A stretch of 50,936 nucleotides of DNA from Lindgomyces ingoldianus (GCF_010093535.1 NW_022985169.1:1538718-1589653); one strand, 5' to 3'; shown: positions 1 to 11,292, counted from the first letter of the stretch. The notes: generated from the letters alone by a model not told the origin. Translations and numbers: made by a program.

Positions 1-100
1 TTAAGGCTTTTTTTCTAGAGACATTACCCCCCTATAACCCTCTCTATACGTAGAGCTACTTGTAACACAACTAATATCTACTAGAGATTGCTGCCTGCTG

Positions 101-220
101 CTGTAATCTACTGTAGTTTGCTGCAATTTGCTATAGTTTGCTATAATTTACTGTAGTTTACTGCAATTTGCTGTAGTTTACTGCAATTTACTATAGTTTG
201 CTATAATTTGCTGTAGTTTA
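101..220 (+). repeat. 10-bp tandem repeat, 12 units
   Basis: Twelve consecutive 10-bp units fit the pattern CTGYARTTTG/A. They differ almost only at C/T and A/G positions (ctgcaatttg, ctgtagtttg, ctatagtttg, ctataatttg), as expected if a uniform CTGCAATTTG array had been hit by RIP on both strands. A similar TTTGCTGCAA-rich stretch occurs in the 331/442-bp solo LTRs at 29.3 and 31.2 kb, which may share an origin. Confidence 0.85.
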
Positions 221-358
221 CTTTATGCATCTCTTAACACTAGTAGGCATTAGCCTATTATATTTAAACAGTAGTTAAAGAAGCTAAACTAGCAGTTATG
301 TAAGTAAAACAGCTTATTAAAGTATTATATGTACTACATTAATCTTTGCGGCGATAGA

Positions 359-382
359 GAGGCAGAGGCAGAGGCAGAGGCA
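359..382 (+). repeat. GAGGCA microsatellite, 4 units
   Basis: Four perfect copies of GAGGCA lie in an otherwise AT-rich block; they contain CA steps that RIP would be expected to remove. Confidence 0.8.
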
Positions 383-3300
383 GCGCTAGAGCTCTCTAGC
401 ACTCTAAGAAATTCCTGCAGAGGCAACAAAATACACAAGCTAAGGCTCTATAACTAGAGCTTTAATGCTAAAATAATTAAATTAAAGATATTAAGTAGCA
501 GTATTAGGCATAGCGTAGCAGTATTAGGCAGTGAAAAGAACAGGCGCAACATGTAATAAGGTAGGCACAGTTAACTACATAGCCTTCTCTTGCTTATAGA
601 GGTTTAGGCTAGACTAGAGACAACCGCTAGTGCTAGTGCTAGCCCTAGCATTATCTATATATATATTATACTATGCAAGAATACTTAGCTTAAGTATTCC
701 TATATGTATCTTTTAGTACAGTAGGGAAAGTTGCATAGTATTAGCTTAGCAGGCGGGGCGTCTACCTTATTACACAACGCTAGAGACCGCAAGGTGTAAA
801 GGGGAGGATGTAAGAAGTATTAAGCAGGAAACATAGGTTATAGAGAGGGAATGCAAAATAGGGGGGTAACAAGAGAGAGTAAACCTTAGGGTTAGAGGCA
901 GAGGTACAGAGGCTAAGGAGCCTATATACCCTGTGCTAAGCCCTTAGAGTACTTAGAGGTTAGATAGCTGTAATATAACTATAGTAAAGAAAGACTATTA
1001 TAAGGGCAGGAACATGTTAAGAGCTAGAGCTAGCTATTATTTATGTTTTTAGCTATATTAGTGTGTTAGTAATTAGTTACATGCTATAGTTAAATGTTGT
1101 TATTATACATCTATTACTTATCTAATACTACTTTGCTAAGCATTATGCTGTAACTATTCTTTAACCTAGACAACCTACTTTAATGCGCTAACTATTACTG
1201 TTGCGTAAGAAGAGCATAGAGACTTTGCGTCGCGCACATAGGCTTAGTGTCGCGCCTGTGTTTTAGACAAGCAGCCTAAGACACTTAGCGCCTAAGCTCT
1301 CTATAAGCTTCTTATAGTTAATAGACTTGCTTCTTATTGCTCTCTAATTAGTAGTTGCGACAATTACTCTAAGTAAGCTTTGCTTTTACAGATCATTTAT
1401 GAACTGTTGTAGTATTTTAATTTATTTTACTTTATATTCTAGTCCTATGTTTTTTTAATTTTTACTTTGCTAAAAGAATCTTCTTAAGTGCTTTTTTTAG
1501 TTTTAAGATGTAAAACTATAAGTGTATTTTTATAGATATAAAAAGTTTTAGCTTATAGTTATTCTTTTATATTTATAAGACTTTATATAGTTTAATTCTT
1601 TTCTCTGCTAACTTTTTAGATAGTCTTAGTATTTTTAAGTTTTAAGTATTAAAGTACATATAATCTCCTAGTTAAATTTTAGGTGTATGAGTACATATTT
1701 AGTTAAATTATTTTTTTATTTATTCTCTTACTTCTTTTGCATTACGCGCGAATGTAAGGTGTAGGTTGCAGAGGTTACCTGTTCTTTACAATGCTATTTT
1801 AGGGTTAGATAGCTGTAGCTCTGTAAGCCTAATTCTAGGTTTATAGCTAAAGTTTACTATATAAGAGTTTTTTTTATTATAGATAATTCTGTTCTATTTA
1901 GTCCTAATTAGGCTATAAAAATCTATTTTACTTAGTCTATTTACTAAAAAAAGATATACTTTTTTAAGTATTTTTTAAGTTTAGTATTTATTCTTTCTGT
2001 TTATTTATTTATTTAAAAGTAGTAAGTAGTTAATAGCTTATGCCTAACTTACATATACTTTATAGTTGCTTACTAAAACTAACTTATAAATAATTTATCT
2101 CTATTAGAGATAACTATAGCTAAGTATTTATAAATACAAATAACATTTATTCTAACATATATAAAAACTTTAGAGTAGTAATAGATTTTTTAGTTACTTA
2201 AGTATAAATAAACTTAGTTATCTTATCTACTACTACTACTATTATGTTGTATAGCCTTTCTATTTCTAGTTCTTTTGATAATAGTAGCCTAGTAATAAAG
2301 TTTATAGTAATTATTATCTATAGCTTAACTAAAGCCTTAATTAGTTAAAGTTTTTTATATAGCTTATACCTTCTTAAGTTGTTTTTATTGCACAAGGTAC
2401 ATTTATAAAGCACTTTCATACATATTTTATTTTAGGTATTAGTTAAAAAATATTAGCCTTTAGCCTCTTTTAAAAGGTGCTAATTCTAGAGTAGCTAAAC
2501 ATTAGAGACTTATAGTATTTATAGATTAAGTTTTTCTACTCTTATTCTACTATTATAAAAGCGTAGAACTCTTCTGTAGGGTTTAGTCTGTTATATACTA
2601 GTCCCTTTTTTATTTTTTTTAAAAAAAATTCTTAGTTCTTTCTTTTTATCTTTTAAAGTAGTTAGCTTTTTAGCTAAGTGTGTCTACTTACTAATTTTAA
2701 ACTTTAAAAACGTGTTTAATAACATAGTTAAACTAGGCTAGTTCTATTGCCTATTATATATGCATTAGAGATAGTTTCTTTATTATTAAAAACATAACTA
2801 AGTTTATATAGTTAGTTATAATATTAAAGCGCTTTTTTATTCTATGCAATTCTGTTGCCTATACTTGTAATATGTTAAGTATAGCTTTTAGTTTCTTATT
2901 AGGTATGCTATAGTCTACTTTAGCTCCTAAGAATTTTGCTAAGTAGTACGCTATAAGATGCTATTTTCTGTTATTTTATTTTTTAGTAAAAGGCAGCTTC
3001 TCCTGCTTTTAAGAAAGCATTTATATAGATCTTAGTGTTAAGACAAGGGTTATATATCTTAAGTATAAGTTTACTAGTTATGGCTTATTTTAATTTCTTA
3101 AAAGTGTTATTTATTTATAAGGTTTAAATAAATTCAGTTATTACTTTTTCTTTAGTTATAGTATTTGTTAGAAGAAAAGTAATTTTTAAGTAATTTTCAA
3201 TTATTTATTAGATATATCCTAATAGTTCTAGGAATCCTTTAAGTTTCTTAACTATAGTAGGTTCTAGCTAGTCTAAAACCTTTTATATCTTAGCTAAGTT

Positions 3301-3456
3301 AATCTTTATTTTATTACTATTTATTATAAATCTTAAGTACTTAGTTTTAGTAACATAAAATTTATATTTAAATAGTTAGAGGTAAAGTCTATATTCTTTT
3401 AGCTTATCTAAGACCTAATGTACCTTCTGCACATAGTTCTTCTTGTCTATTTTTGT

Positions 3457-3482
3457 GTAGATAAGGACGTTATCTAGATACA
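3457..3482 (-). pseudogene. reverse transcriptase active-site region of G1 copy 1
   Basis: The minus strand reads VYLDNVLIYTK in one frame, the catalytic YxDD box of Ty3/gypsy reverse transcriptase, with coding-like sequence on both sides broken by stops. The second Asp is Asn (GAC to AAC, a transition of the RIP kind). The same change is in the second copy at about 33820-33841, so it may be inherited or recurrent. No functional product is possible. Confidence 0.75.
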
Positions 3483-3874
3483 CTAACATAAAAGTGTCTC
3501 GATATAGGTTTAGAGCTGTGTTAATAATTCTTTAGAATGTTACTAGTGTGTTTATTAGGCTAAATAGCATTGCTAATAGCTTATATAATTTTTAAAAGGT
3601 TTAAAAAGCTGTTAGCTATTTATCTTTTTTTTATTTATATTTTATTAAATTTATTTTATATATTAAACTTTATAAAGTACTTATTTCTTTTTAACTAGTT
3701 TATTATGTTTTAAATAATTAAAAAAAATTAATTTTAAATTATATTATTATTTAGAGTTTAGTAATTCTAGTACACTTTAATTTTTCTTCTTTTCTTTTTT
3801 ACAAAGACTACTGCTAAGGCTACTAGGCTATAGCTTTTTTAAATATAGCCTTATACTAACATTTAGTTAATATA

Positions 3875-3951
3875 TGTCGCGTACAGCTATCTGTCTATAT
3901 ATATCCTTCTGCTGTGCTAGCTAGAAGGTTAACCTTTTAGCAAACGCAACA
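3875..3951 (+). repeat. left 77-bp terminal direct repeat of the TRIM-like element
   Basis: It is nearly identical to 4219-4295, apart from two T-for-C changes (ctatctgtc versus ctatccgtc; ggttaacc versus ggtcaacc). Confidence 0.85.
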
Positions 3952-4218
3952 GTTATAAGCCTAGTTTACAGCGTAGTGTAGATAGTTAGCACTTAAAAAT
4001 TTGCGCACCCTTGCTCTACTAATAGGATTATATTATCCTAGAGCACTGTGTGTTTAATTCCTACGCTTAGCAAAAAGCATTTAGGCAGTGCGCCTATTAC
4101 AGAGGCTACCTTATATTTAGATCTGTCTCTAAGTTCTGTTGCTTAGGCTAGGGAGGGTGTGTTAAGGTTGTTTTACTATGTTTTACCTCTCTTGTTCCAC
4201 AGTTTAAGCTAGGGGGTG

Positions 4219-4295
4219 TGTCGCGTACAGCTATCCGTCTATATATATCCTTCTGCTGTGCTAGCTAGAAGGTCAACCTTTTAGCAAACGCAACA
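4219..4295 (+). repeat. right 77-bp terminal direct repeat of the TRIM-like element
   Basis: Direct repeat partner of 3875-3951. It retains C at both variable positions, so it is the less mutated copy. Confidence 0.85.
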
Positions 4296-6984
4296 ATATA
4301 TTTTTAAAGTGCTTTTTTTATAGCTTTATTAAAAGTTAGAGTTTATATATCTTTAGCTTAGAGTCTTTTATAAAGTTAATAGTATAGTCTTAAGGCTTAT
4401 GTAGAGGCAACTCTTCTAGGTCCTCTAGTGTTTTAAACATATCTCTGTAATCCTTATATTTAGAGGGAATATTATGCTCTTCTTAAATCTTATACATACT
4501 AGCTTATTTAATGTCTAGGTTAGCTACTATTTTTTTTATAAAATACTTTTTTTAGTTCTTTTTTTATTCCTTATACTACTTTAGCTTTAAGTTTTTAGTA
4601 TAAAAAATTTTAAAGTTTTTTTTTCTTAAGTAGTAACTACTACTTTGCTTAGCTTACTTATAGACCAAGTATAAGTTATTATAGCATACTAACTAGGTTA
4701 TATATATGTAGTTATTAAAGTTTTTAATGCTTATTATTTTTTAGTTAATAGTAGAGTTATGTTTTTTAAGCTAGTTATAGTCTAAAATTATGTTATATTT
4801 ATCTCTTAAAAAAAGCATACTTATAAACTTTTTGTTTTTAGTGTTTTTTTTAAACCTTTTTTATAAGTTTCTAGGTTAATCTATCCTCTACTATACTCTA
4901 GTAATAATGTGTTAGTAAAGGGTACTTTAAATAAAGTTTTTTTATTTAATATAAAATGCTATGCTAGTTAATCTAGTTTACATCTATTACTATAAAAGTA
5001 CATCTGCTATTAGTAAAAGCTACACTAGGTCTTTCTTTAAATGTAAAGGTAGTAGTTAGGCTTTATTTTATGCCTTATTTTACTACTACTAATGCTTTTA
5101 CATTATAAAATATTTCTTTTTTATTATTTATAAAGTAAGAGTTAATGTTTTATAAGTTATTAAATTATTTTTTTATAAAGCTAATATTTTTTAACATAGT
5201 AGTTTATTACTTTACATTTATAGTCTTCTACTAAATAGTAGAAGGTTGTATAATTCTCTATACATGTAGCCTTTTATTAGAAATAGTAGAACCTGTAGTT
5301 GCTTTAGTTATTGCAGTCTAGCTAGTCTTTTAACTTATATATAAAGGTAGTCTAGCACGTGTAACAGTTTATAACTTTACATGTTAAAGTAGTGCTTTAC
5401 TATAGGCATTTCTTTTACTATCTTTTCTAAGTAGGCTACTATCTAGCTTAATGCTTGTTGTTCTAGTGTTTAGTGCAATACTATCGCACACACTAGTACT
5501 AGGGGTATAGGCAGTTGTCTAGCCTATAAAGGGTATTTAGGGGCTGCTTTTAGGTCCACTGCAGGTATTCTTTAGTTTGTACTACCTGTACAGGGTGTTC
5601 TCGCCACTAGCAAGCATTAATGCTGTAGGAGGCGCTTCTACAGAACACGCACTAGCTGCTATTCTACTATAAAGTAAGGGCTTTTTTAGTAATTACTAGT
5701 CCTAGGAGTAGAGTTCTAAGTTACTCTCTTATAAGTTCTAGAACTTTAAAGGTAGCACTTTAGCCTAGCCTACAGAATTTCTAGTTATAAATGTTTATAA
5801 AGAATTCTTATCACTTTTTTTTATAATATTATACTTTACTTTAGCTATTTATTATATTATATTAAATGTTATATAGTTATTTTTAATACTCATCTAATAA
5901 AGTAATACTACATACTTTTTTAAGTAGTTATATTATTATCTACGCTTTTAGTATAAGTAGTTTTAAAACTGTTTAGAAAACTTTTTAGCTAAAGTGCTAA
6001 AAGTTTTATTAAAAAAAAATTTAGTTAATGTTTATAGTATATTTTTAGATTTAAGTTTTTTTTATTTTTTATTTTTTAAAAACTATAAAGTCTTACAACA
6101 CTTAATTAAGGCTACTAAAGTTTCTAATAGCTACTCTTTAGTATAGTTTAGAGTAGTTTTTTAAAGAGTAATTTTTTTTACATTGCTAGTAAAGTCTATT
6201 ATTTAATCTTTTTAATATTTTCTTATCTATAAGGCTATATTTAGTAGTATTTTTATTTTCTTTTTTTTAGAAGTCTAGGTAATTTTAGTAAAAATGTTCT
6301 ACTTTTTTATAGTTTAGGTAGGCCTTGTTTTTAAGCTATTTTTATTACTTTTTAGTAAAAAGCAGCCTATTACATCTAAAAGCTTAGCTTTTCTTTAAAA
6401 AGAGGCTTTATATATACTTTATATAACTAAGGTTTATTTGTTTTTTATTATATTAAAAAGCTTTTTTTTTAAGAATAAACTTAGGTTTCTAAAGAGCTTC
6501 TTTACACTATTTTTCTTTTTTACACTTTTTATGTCTGTTATTGTAAAGTGTTGCTTTTATAATAAAGTTTTTTTTAATGTTATTAGCTTTTTATTATGTG
6601 TAAATTTTTCTTTTATAGTATCTTATAACTTATTATAAAATATTTAGTAAAGAGCTTTTTAATCTGTCTATCTATAGATTACTAGTTATTTCTTAAAGTA
6701 TACTATATAATGTTATCCAGTTTCTTTTTCTTATTTTAAAGTATTTAGTTTATTAGTAGTAATTTATTATTTATTTATAGTTTTATAGATAGTAATTAAG
6801 GCTTTCTTAAAAGTGTTAAGGCTACTAAATATTTCTTTAGTTTTAGAGTTTAGTGCTATGCTGTTTACCTTAAAGTATATCTAGTTATCTGCATATAGCT
6901 AGAACTAAATTGCTAGGGGTTCTTCTAAATGTAGCCCTATCTATAATATTATTCCTCTATTAGTCTAGAATGCTCCCCTGTTAT

Positions 6985-7267
6985 TGTAACGGCGCAGGCA
7001 AGACAATGGGTCCGAATGCGGTATGAATCCACTCAGAGGCATATGGGAGTGCGTGGGGACTCAGAGACCTGGGAATACCAATGACACCTATAGGCCTTGT
7101 ACGTAGGGATATCAGAAAACTACCGAGCTAGCTACAGGGGCGAGGTGCGACTAAATACATGAGGGGATAGGGGTAACAGCAGGGGTCGGGGCCAGGTCGA
7201 GGTCGGGGCCGATACGAGGGCCTTCCGGAGGTTCCGGGCGACCCGAGATGGAACGAGAATCGTTACA
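6985..7267 (-). mobile_element. solo LTR, 283 bp (family S1), little mutated
   Basis: A GC-rich 283-bp segment with ends TGTAACGGCG...CGTTACA is flanked by the 5-bp duplication GTTAT (6980-6984 and 7268-7272). The empty site is visible in the second G1 copy near 38815. Its reverse complement matches 41684-41972 almost throughout. There is no coding sequence. The inverted TGTAACG/CGTTACA ends and 5-bp TSD identify it as a solo LTR of an element not otherwise seen here. Confidence 0.9.
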
Positions 7268-7812
7268 GTTATATTACATGTAGAGATAGCATTAGGTAAA
7301 AAAGAGTTAGAAGTTCTTAGGCAATCCTCTAAAAAGCTTTAGAAAGGCTAGTCTTAAAGTCTTTTTAGCCTTAATGCTTGCTTTCTTAGCTAATGCATTC
7401 TAAAGATTTGCTAGGTCTACCTGCAACGCGTGTATTTGCAAGTTAGCTGTTGTAGCCGCTATAGGCTAAGTATTTAATTAGGTTATTTTTTAGTTTAGAC
7501 ATTTTACTTCTTTATAAAGGCTAGTTAGTTTACTAATTTTATTACTAATTTATTAAAGTTTCTTAATATTATCCTAGATGCTATTAATCTATTTAGCTAG
7601 AACTTCTTTACTAGCAGTTAGAACTTCTGTTAATCCTAACAAGACTATATAGGCTATGTTAGAATTAATATTATATTAAGAAGTTATACTTTTTAGAGGT
7701 GTAGTGTTTAATGTTATAATCCTTGCTTCCTAGAAGCACGCAGGTTAATGTTATCCTAGAGAGTAGGGCAGAGTGTAGGGGCTAACGATAGGGTGTACAG
7801 TCCTACGTAATG

Positions 7813-8035
7813 TGTTTGCAGTAATCATACGATAGTCAGATGCGTCGTCACCATGGTCGCATGCGTCGTCACCATGATCGGATGCGTCGTCATCATAGTC
7901 GTATGCGTCGTCACCATAATCTGTTGCCAAGACTCACCCACTCATTTTGCATGTATATAGACTCCTACAAAGGACTCCTCTAGCAATAGATAGAATGCAG
8001 TTCCTTATGTCTCTAGTGCCTTACATAGCTTCACA
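7813..8035. mobile_element. 223-bp LTR-like insert (family S4) with internal 21-bp repeats
   Basis: The segment begins TGTTTGCAG, ends GCTTCACA and is flanked by TAATG on both sides (7808-7812 and 8036-8040). The G1 LTRs of copy 2 have the uninterrupted site (CCTACGTAATGGCTAAT near 29858-29874). The TG...CA ends and 5-bp TSD fit a solo LTR or other retroviral-type insertion. It is the only copy in the window, so its family cannot be confirmed. Confidence 0.75.
7841..7924 (+). repeat. four 21-bp tandem repeats
   Basis: The units at 7841, 7862, 7883 and 7904 share TGCGTCGTCACCATGRTCG with one to four differences, mostly C/T and A/G. They lie inside the 223-bp insert. There are no spacers between units, so this is not a CRISPR array. 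Confidence 0.9.
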
Positions 8036-8552
8036 TAATGGCTAATAGGCTTGTGGAGGTTAGTAGGGCAACTAGATTGTAGTTTGTCTCTTAAACAGCA
8101 GTATAGAGGCTAGGTTAAATAGTTCTGTTTAGATAAGATTAAAGGTATATATGTTATAAGATATATAATTAGTATTACAGCTTATTAAAAAGCTAGAATG
8201 CTACTTAGTCTATATAAAAAGTAAACTAGACTATAAACTAAATGTTAAACACACTTTTTAAAAGTTTATTTAAGTTAAAACTATATACATGTCTACTAGT
8301 GCTAAGAATAAGTTTGCATAAGTTTCTATAAGCTTCTACTACAGTCCTTTAGGCAAGCTTAGTAAGACTTGTCTAAACTTGTCTTAGCGTCTCTAGCTTC
8401 TTGTTTATTAGACAACACATTCTTCTATAATCCTAGGCAGCTGCGCTGCCTCTATGTCTTCTAATTGGTCCATAAACAGGCTCTGTTCCAATTCGGCTAG
8501 ATTGTGGGGCACCATGGGTAGATTTACGTCGGTCCAACCATAGACCGTAACA

Positions 8553-8946
8553 CACCTTTAGTAGGCTTTTAAAAAGATTATACATAAGCTCTATTCTAAG
8601 TTTAGTTAATTTAGTAATACAGAGGAAAATAAGATTAATTTTGTATAGCTTTAAAGAAGGGGTAGCAGAGGATACCTAATTCACTCATCTGTACACTCAT
8701 CTAGTTAATGCTAAGGAGAATTAAGGCTGCACAACTCGCGCATGGCTGGCAGACTTGGTATTAAATATATTTTAATTATTTACTTTAAAAAAAGTATGTA
8801 TTTCTACATAACATTAAGTGCGCGTGGTTCTTTTTCGCGTCGCGATTTGGTGAGAAAAAAGTGATGCCAAGTGACTTTTAACACGCGACTGTACAATCTG
8901 TACTATGTACTGTATCTAGGATATCATTAAATATACAGGATGGCTC
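8553..8946. repeat. AT-rich transition zone at the left island edge
   Basis: This is RIP-like sequence with no reading frame that fades into normal composition. CG-rich patches near 8818-8850 mark the change. I see nothing else in it. Confidence 0.5.
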
Positions 8947-8992
8947 ACGAACTCGGTACGTTCGTGCTGATCACGTGAACCTTACGGTTCAC
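8947..8992. repeat. two adjacent short hairpins at the island edge
   Basis: ACGAAC...GTTCGT (8947-8965, 7-base loop) is followed by GTGAACC-TTAC-GGTTCAC (8975-8992). Both are perfect short inverted repeats a few bases apart, exactly where the AT-rich block ends. They could be the end structure of an unrecognised element or chance palindromes. Confidence 0.5.
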
Positions 8993-9739
8993 TTTGTAGG
9001 GACCGTAGTACGCCCCGTTGGAAGCCCTGAATCGGTGCGGCCCTAATTGGCGATGATATATAAGATGCGAGGGAAGATGAGATAAGCGCCATAGGCATAA
9101 CTTACTACCCGACGATTCGCGCATTCCTTGATTCAAAAAAGACAGATCGCGGAAGGATTTTCCGTAAGCTAGAGGAATGTCGATTATTCTGGGATATGTC
9201 ATGTGGCGTTTGGGGAAGATAAGCCGTACAGGACCTAAATGGGATCCTGACTCTAGAATAGAGTAGTGAACGAGGAGAGTGCGAGATGTCTAATGGAAGG
9301 CATTGTTGGGGGTATTCAAGAGTGGACGGCGCGTCGTGAGAGTATAGGAAGGCTTGACGATCAAAGTTGTTGTTGCAATTCGAAAGTCTCCCTCGTTTAC
9401 CCCCTGTGCTACCAACCTTGTATATATCTTGCATTCCACAATGAGGCACCGATACGTGTAATTGAAACGAAAAAAGGTCTCTTCTTGCCGAATGATAGAG
9501 CGACCTTGACACTTGGGCTGCATTTATGAGGCACTTGGTTTCACTCAAGTGATTTAGAGAGAGAGTCAACATACACTATAGTTCCCTTGTCATACATCCC
9601 TGAGAATCGCTTCATTGCCAGCTCCTATCTATAGGATGAGTATATGATAACGTTAAGGGCTTCGTATCTGGCAGCCGTCAGTTACTGTCTTCTTCGGCTA
9701 TATAGATCGTAAGGCGAATCATACCTCATGCATATCGAG
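8993..9739. other. intergenic sequence downstream of the aldehyde dehydrogenase
   Basis: Composition is balanced and short open frames on both strands overlap one another (9105-9572 minus, 9266-9529 plus). None has recognisable family features or a splice pattern. I see no supported gene. Confidence 0.5.
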
Positions 9740-11292
9740 TTATTTTGGGTAGTCTTTGATGTGGTAGCTCTTCAACTTAATAAATTGATCGAAGCCGAAT
9801 TTGCTCAGTGTTTGTCCTTTTCCAGAGTCCTTCCACCCTATCCATGCAAGGTCCTGACAGAGTTAGTATTGAAACAAGCCGCGTGACATTGATGAACTCA
9901 CTGGACTTGGGTAGTCACAACGGTTTACCTAAGGTTGTTAGCACATTAGTTTGTATTGTGGAAGGAAAGTCTTACAAAAACGGTTCCGGCCTCAACATCC
10001 TCCATGAGTTCGTGGCCCTTGTCAATATCCCTAGTCCAGATACTCGCCGTAAGACCAAATTGACTCTCGTTCATAAGCTCGATAGCCTCTGCGTCATTTT
10101 TTACTTTCATTACAGGAATGACTGGACCAAAAGTCTCTTCTGTCATGACAGACATTTCATGAGTCACATCAATCAAGAGTGTTGGTGCAACGTAGTTGCC
10201 ATCTGGAAGCGGGGATTGGAAAGACTCGTTCGCTGGTGTTGCATCTTTGGCACCTTTTCGGAGCGCGTCTTTGATATGTCCGCGAACCGTCTCTGCTGAC
10301 CGTTTAGAGACCACGGGGCCAACGTGCGTCTTAGTATCAAAAGGATCCCCTAGTTTGTACCCCTTCAGGACTCCTTGGATTGCAGAAACAAATTGGTCGT
10401 GGATCTTCTCATCCACGTATACCCTTTCGATGCTGCAACAGCTTTGACCTGAGTTAAAGACTGCACCATCTACGATCTCTTCAGCAGCCCACTGAACATC
10501 TACGTCACATCGGACGTAAGCTGGATCCTTGCCACCAAGCTCAAGACATACTCGAATACCTACTCGATCGCTTGCAGCCTTTTGTACAGCAAGACCATTG
10601 GCGACTGACCCTGTGAAGCAAACCAGCTGTATTTGTGGGGATCGTATCATTGCCTCAATCTGGGTTAGAGACCCACAATGGAAGACCTGAATAACCCCCT
10701 CAGGAAGCCCAGCATCACTAAAAGCCTGCTGAATCTGCTCGCCACTCGTCGGTGTCTGAGGAGAGGGTTTCAGGATGACAGAGTTTCCGGCAAGCAAAGC
10801 TGGCACTATCGAATTCACAAGGGTCAGATAAGGATACTGCAGGACAGGTTAGCGTGCGAGAAAGAATTTGTAGTTCGTCACACGAACATTCCACGGAAAA
10901 AGAATCAAGACTGGTCCCACTGGAATTTTCTTGATGTAGCGCTTGAAGCCCTTTTCCGCCTCACCTAGCGTATCACTGAGAACTTCTGGGCTAATCTTGA
11001 GAAGATATTCGCCGCGCATTACGGCAGTGGCGACTTCTTTTGCACTGTAGGCGATGGGCCGCCCCATCTGCTGCGTGATTTCTTTAGCCAATTCGTCCTG
11101 CCGCTCCTTGAGTAACTTCAGCGCCCTCTTGACAATGGATTGCCTCTCTGAGAGGCTCGTGCGGCGATACGACTCGAACGCGCGCGTAGCCGTCGCAGGA
11201 ATAGACTGGAGATCGGCATCTGTTAGGCTGTTGCGTGTGAGGATTGGCCTGTTGGTGATGGGAGAGATGGTCGTGATGATCTCCACAGACAT
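9740..11292 (-). CDS. NAD(P)-dependent aldehyde dehydrogenase, four exons
   Basis: The product oxidises an aldehyde to the acid with NAD(P)+; the substrate is unknown. Joining the minus-strand exons 11292-10888, 10836-9976, 9928-9902 and 9853-9740 gives 1407 nt, 468 aa, the usual size for the superfamily. The introns (51, 47 and 48 bp) are GT-AG; the first donor, GTTCGT, is weak, but splicing there restores the family motif FPWNYPYLTLVNS. Visible landmarks are the cofactor-site Lys in LKPSPQTP (K158), the FTGSVANG loop (about 209-216), the general-base Glu of LELGGK (E234) and the nucleophile Cys in GQSCCSIER (C268). The C-terminus, DSGKGQTLSKFGFDQFIKLK, is also typical. There is no obvious targeting peptide, so a cytosolic enzyme is likely. 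The ATG at 11292 follows a CACC context. Its 3' end lies only about 800 bp from the transposon desert, yet the frame is intact. Succinate-semialdehyde-type enzymes are relatives, but I do not assign a subfamily. Confidence 0.93.

Larger units (their letters stand above)
1..1390. repeat. AT-rich, RIP-like repetitive DNA, unassigned
   Basis: This block has no believable reading frame and is dominated by TA dinucleotides with TAA/TAG stops in all frames, like the identifiable RIP-mutated transposons to its right. It contains a 10-bp tandem repeat and a short GAGGCA run (listed separately) and a few CG-bearing islets around 1210-1260. I could not match it to the second G1 retroelement copy, so it is either a different element or the outer part of a truncated one. 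Confidence 0.6.
3875..4295. mobile_element. miniature element with 77-bp terminal direct repeats (TRIM-like)
   Basis: Two 77-bp direct repeats (3875-3951 and 4219-4295) start TGTCGCGTACAGC and end GCAAACGCAACA, and enclose 267 bp without a reading frame. The TG...CA ends and the purine-rich stretch just before the second repeat (around 4206-4217, with a run of five G) are typical of LTR elements. The flanks are ATATA on both sides (3870-3874, 4296-4300). The homologous position in the second G1 copy (about 36087-36091) is an uninterrupted empty site with a single ATATA. The two repeats differ at two C/T positions that I noticed. The size and lack of coding fit a terminal-repeat retrotransposon in miniature; a primer-binding site was not identified. 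Confidence 0.8.
1391..8552 (-). mobile_element. Ty3/gypsy-type LTR retrotransposon, copy 1 (family G1), RIP-degraded, left end truncated or unseen
   Basis: This 7-kb block aligns by eye, in the same order and orientation, with the second copy at 29768-39881 (for example 1480-1560 with 31670-31750, 3420-3560 with 33785-33920, 7300-7710 with 38860-39290). Read on the minus strand it encodes a reverse transcriptase: the motif YLDNVLIY lies at about 3457-3482, the YLDD box with its second Asp changed. Many TAA/TAG stops where Gln or Trp would be expected show that it is dead. The right-hand LTR (5' LTR for the minus-strand element) is 7712-8552; I did not find the partner LTR. It carries three later insertions: 3875-4295, 6985-7267 and 7813-8035. 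Confidence 0.8.
7712..8552 (-). repeat. LTR of G1 copy 1, interrupted by a 223-bp insert
   Basis: It begins TGTTATAATCCTTGC and ends GACCGTAACA, matching the LTRs of the second copy (29768-30350 and 39295-39881). Removing the insert at 7813-8035 and one 5-bp duplication leaves about 613 bp, against 583-587 bp in copy 2. For the minus-strand element this is the 5' LTR. Confidence 0.8.

Noticed and set aside
6438..6638. 66-codon ORF in the left desert
   Set aside because: It is Phe/Leu-rich translation of T-rich RIP-mutated retroelement sequence, not a gene.
7841..7924. CRISPR-like regular repeats
   Set aside because: Four adjacent 21-bp units without spacers in a fungal genome; a minisatellite.
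9105..9572. 155-codon minus-strand ORF and overlapping plus-strand ORF
   Set aside because: Frames on both strands overlap, no domain or splice pattern is visible, and the start lies next to the aldehyde dehydrogenase 3' end; unsupported.
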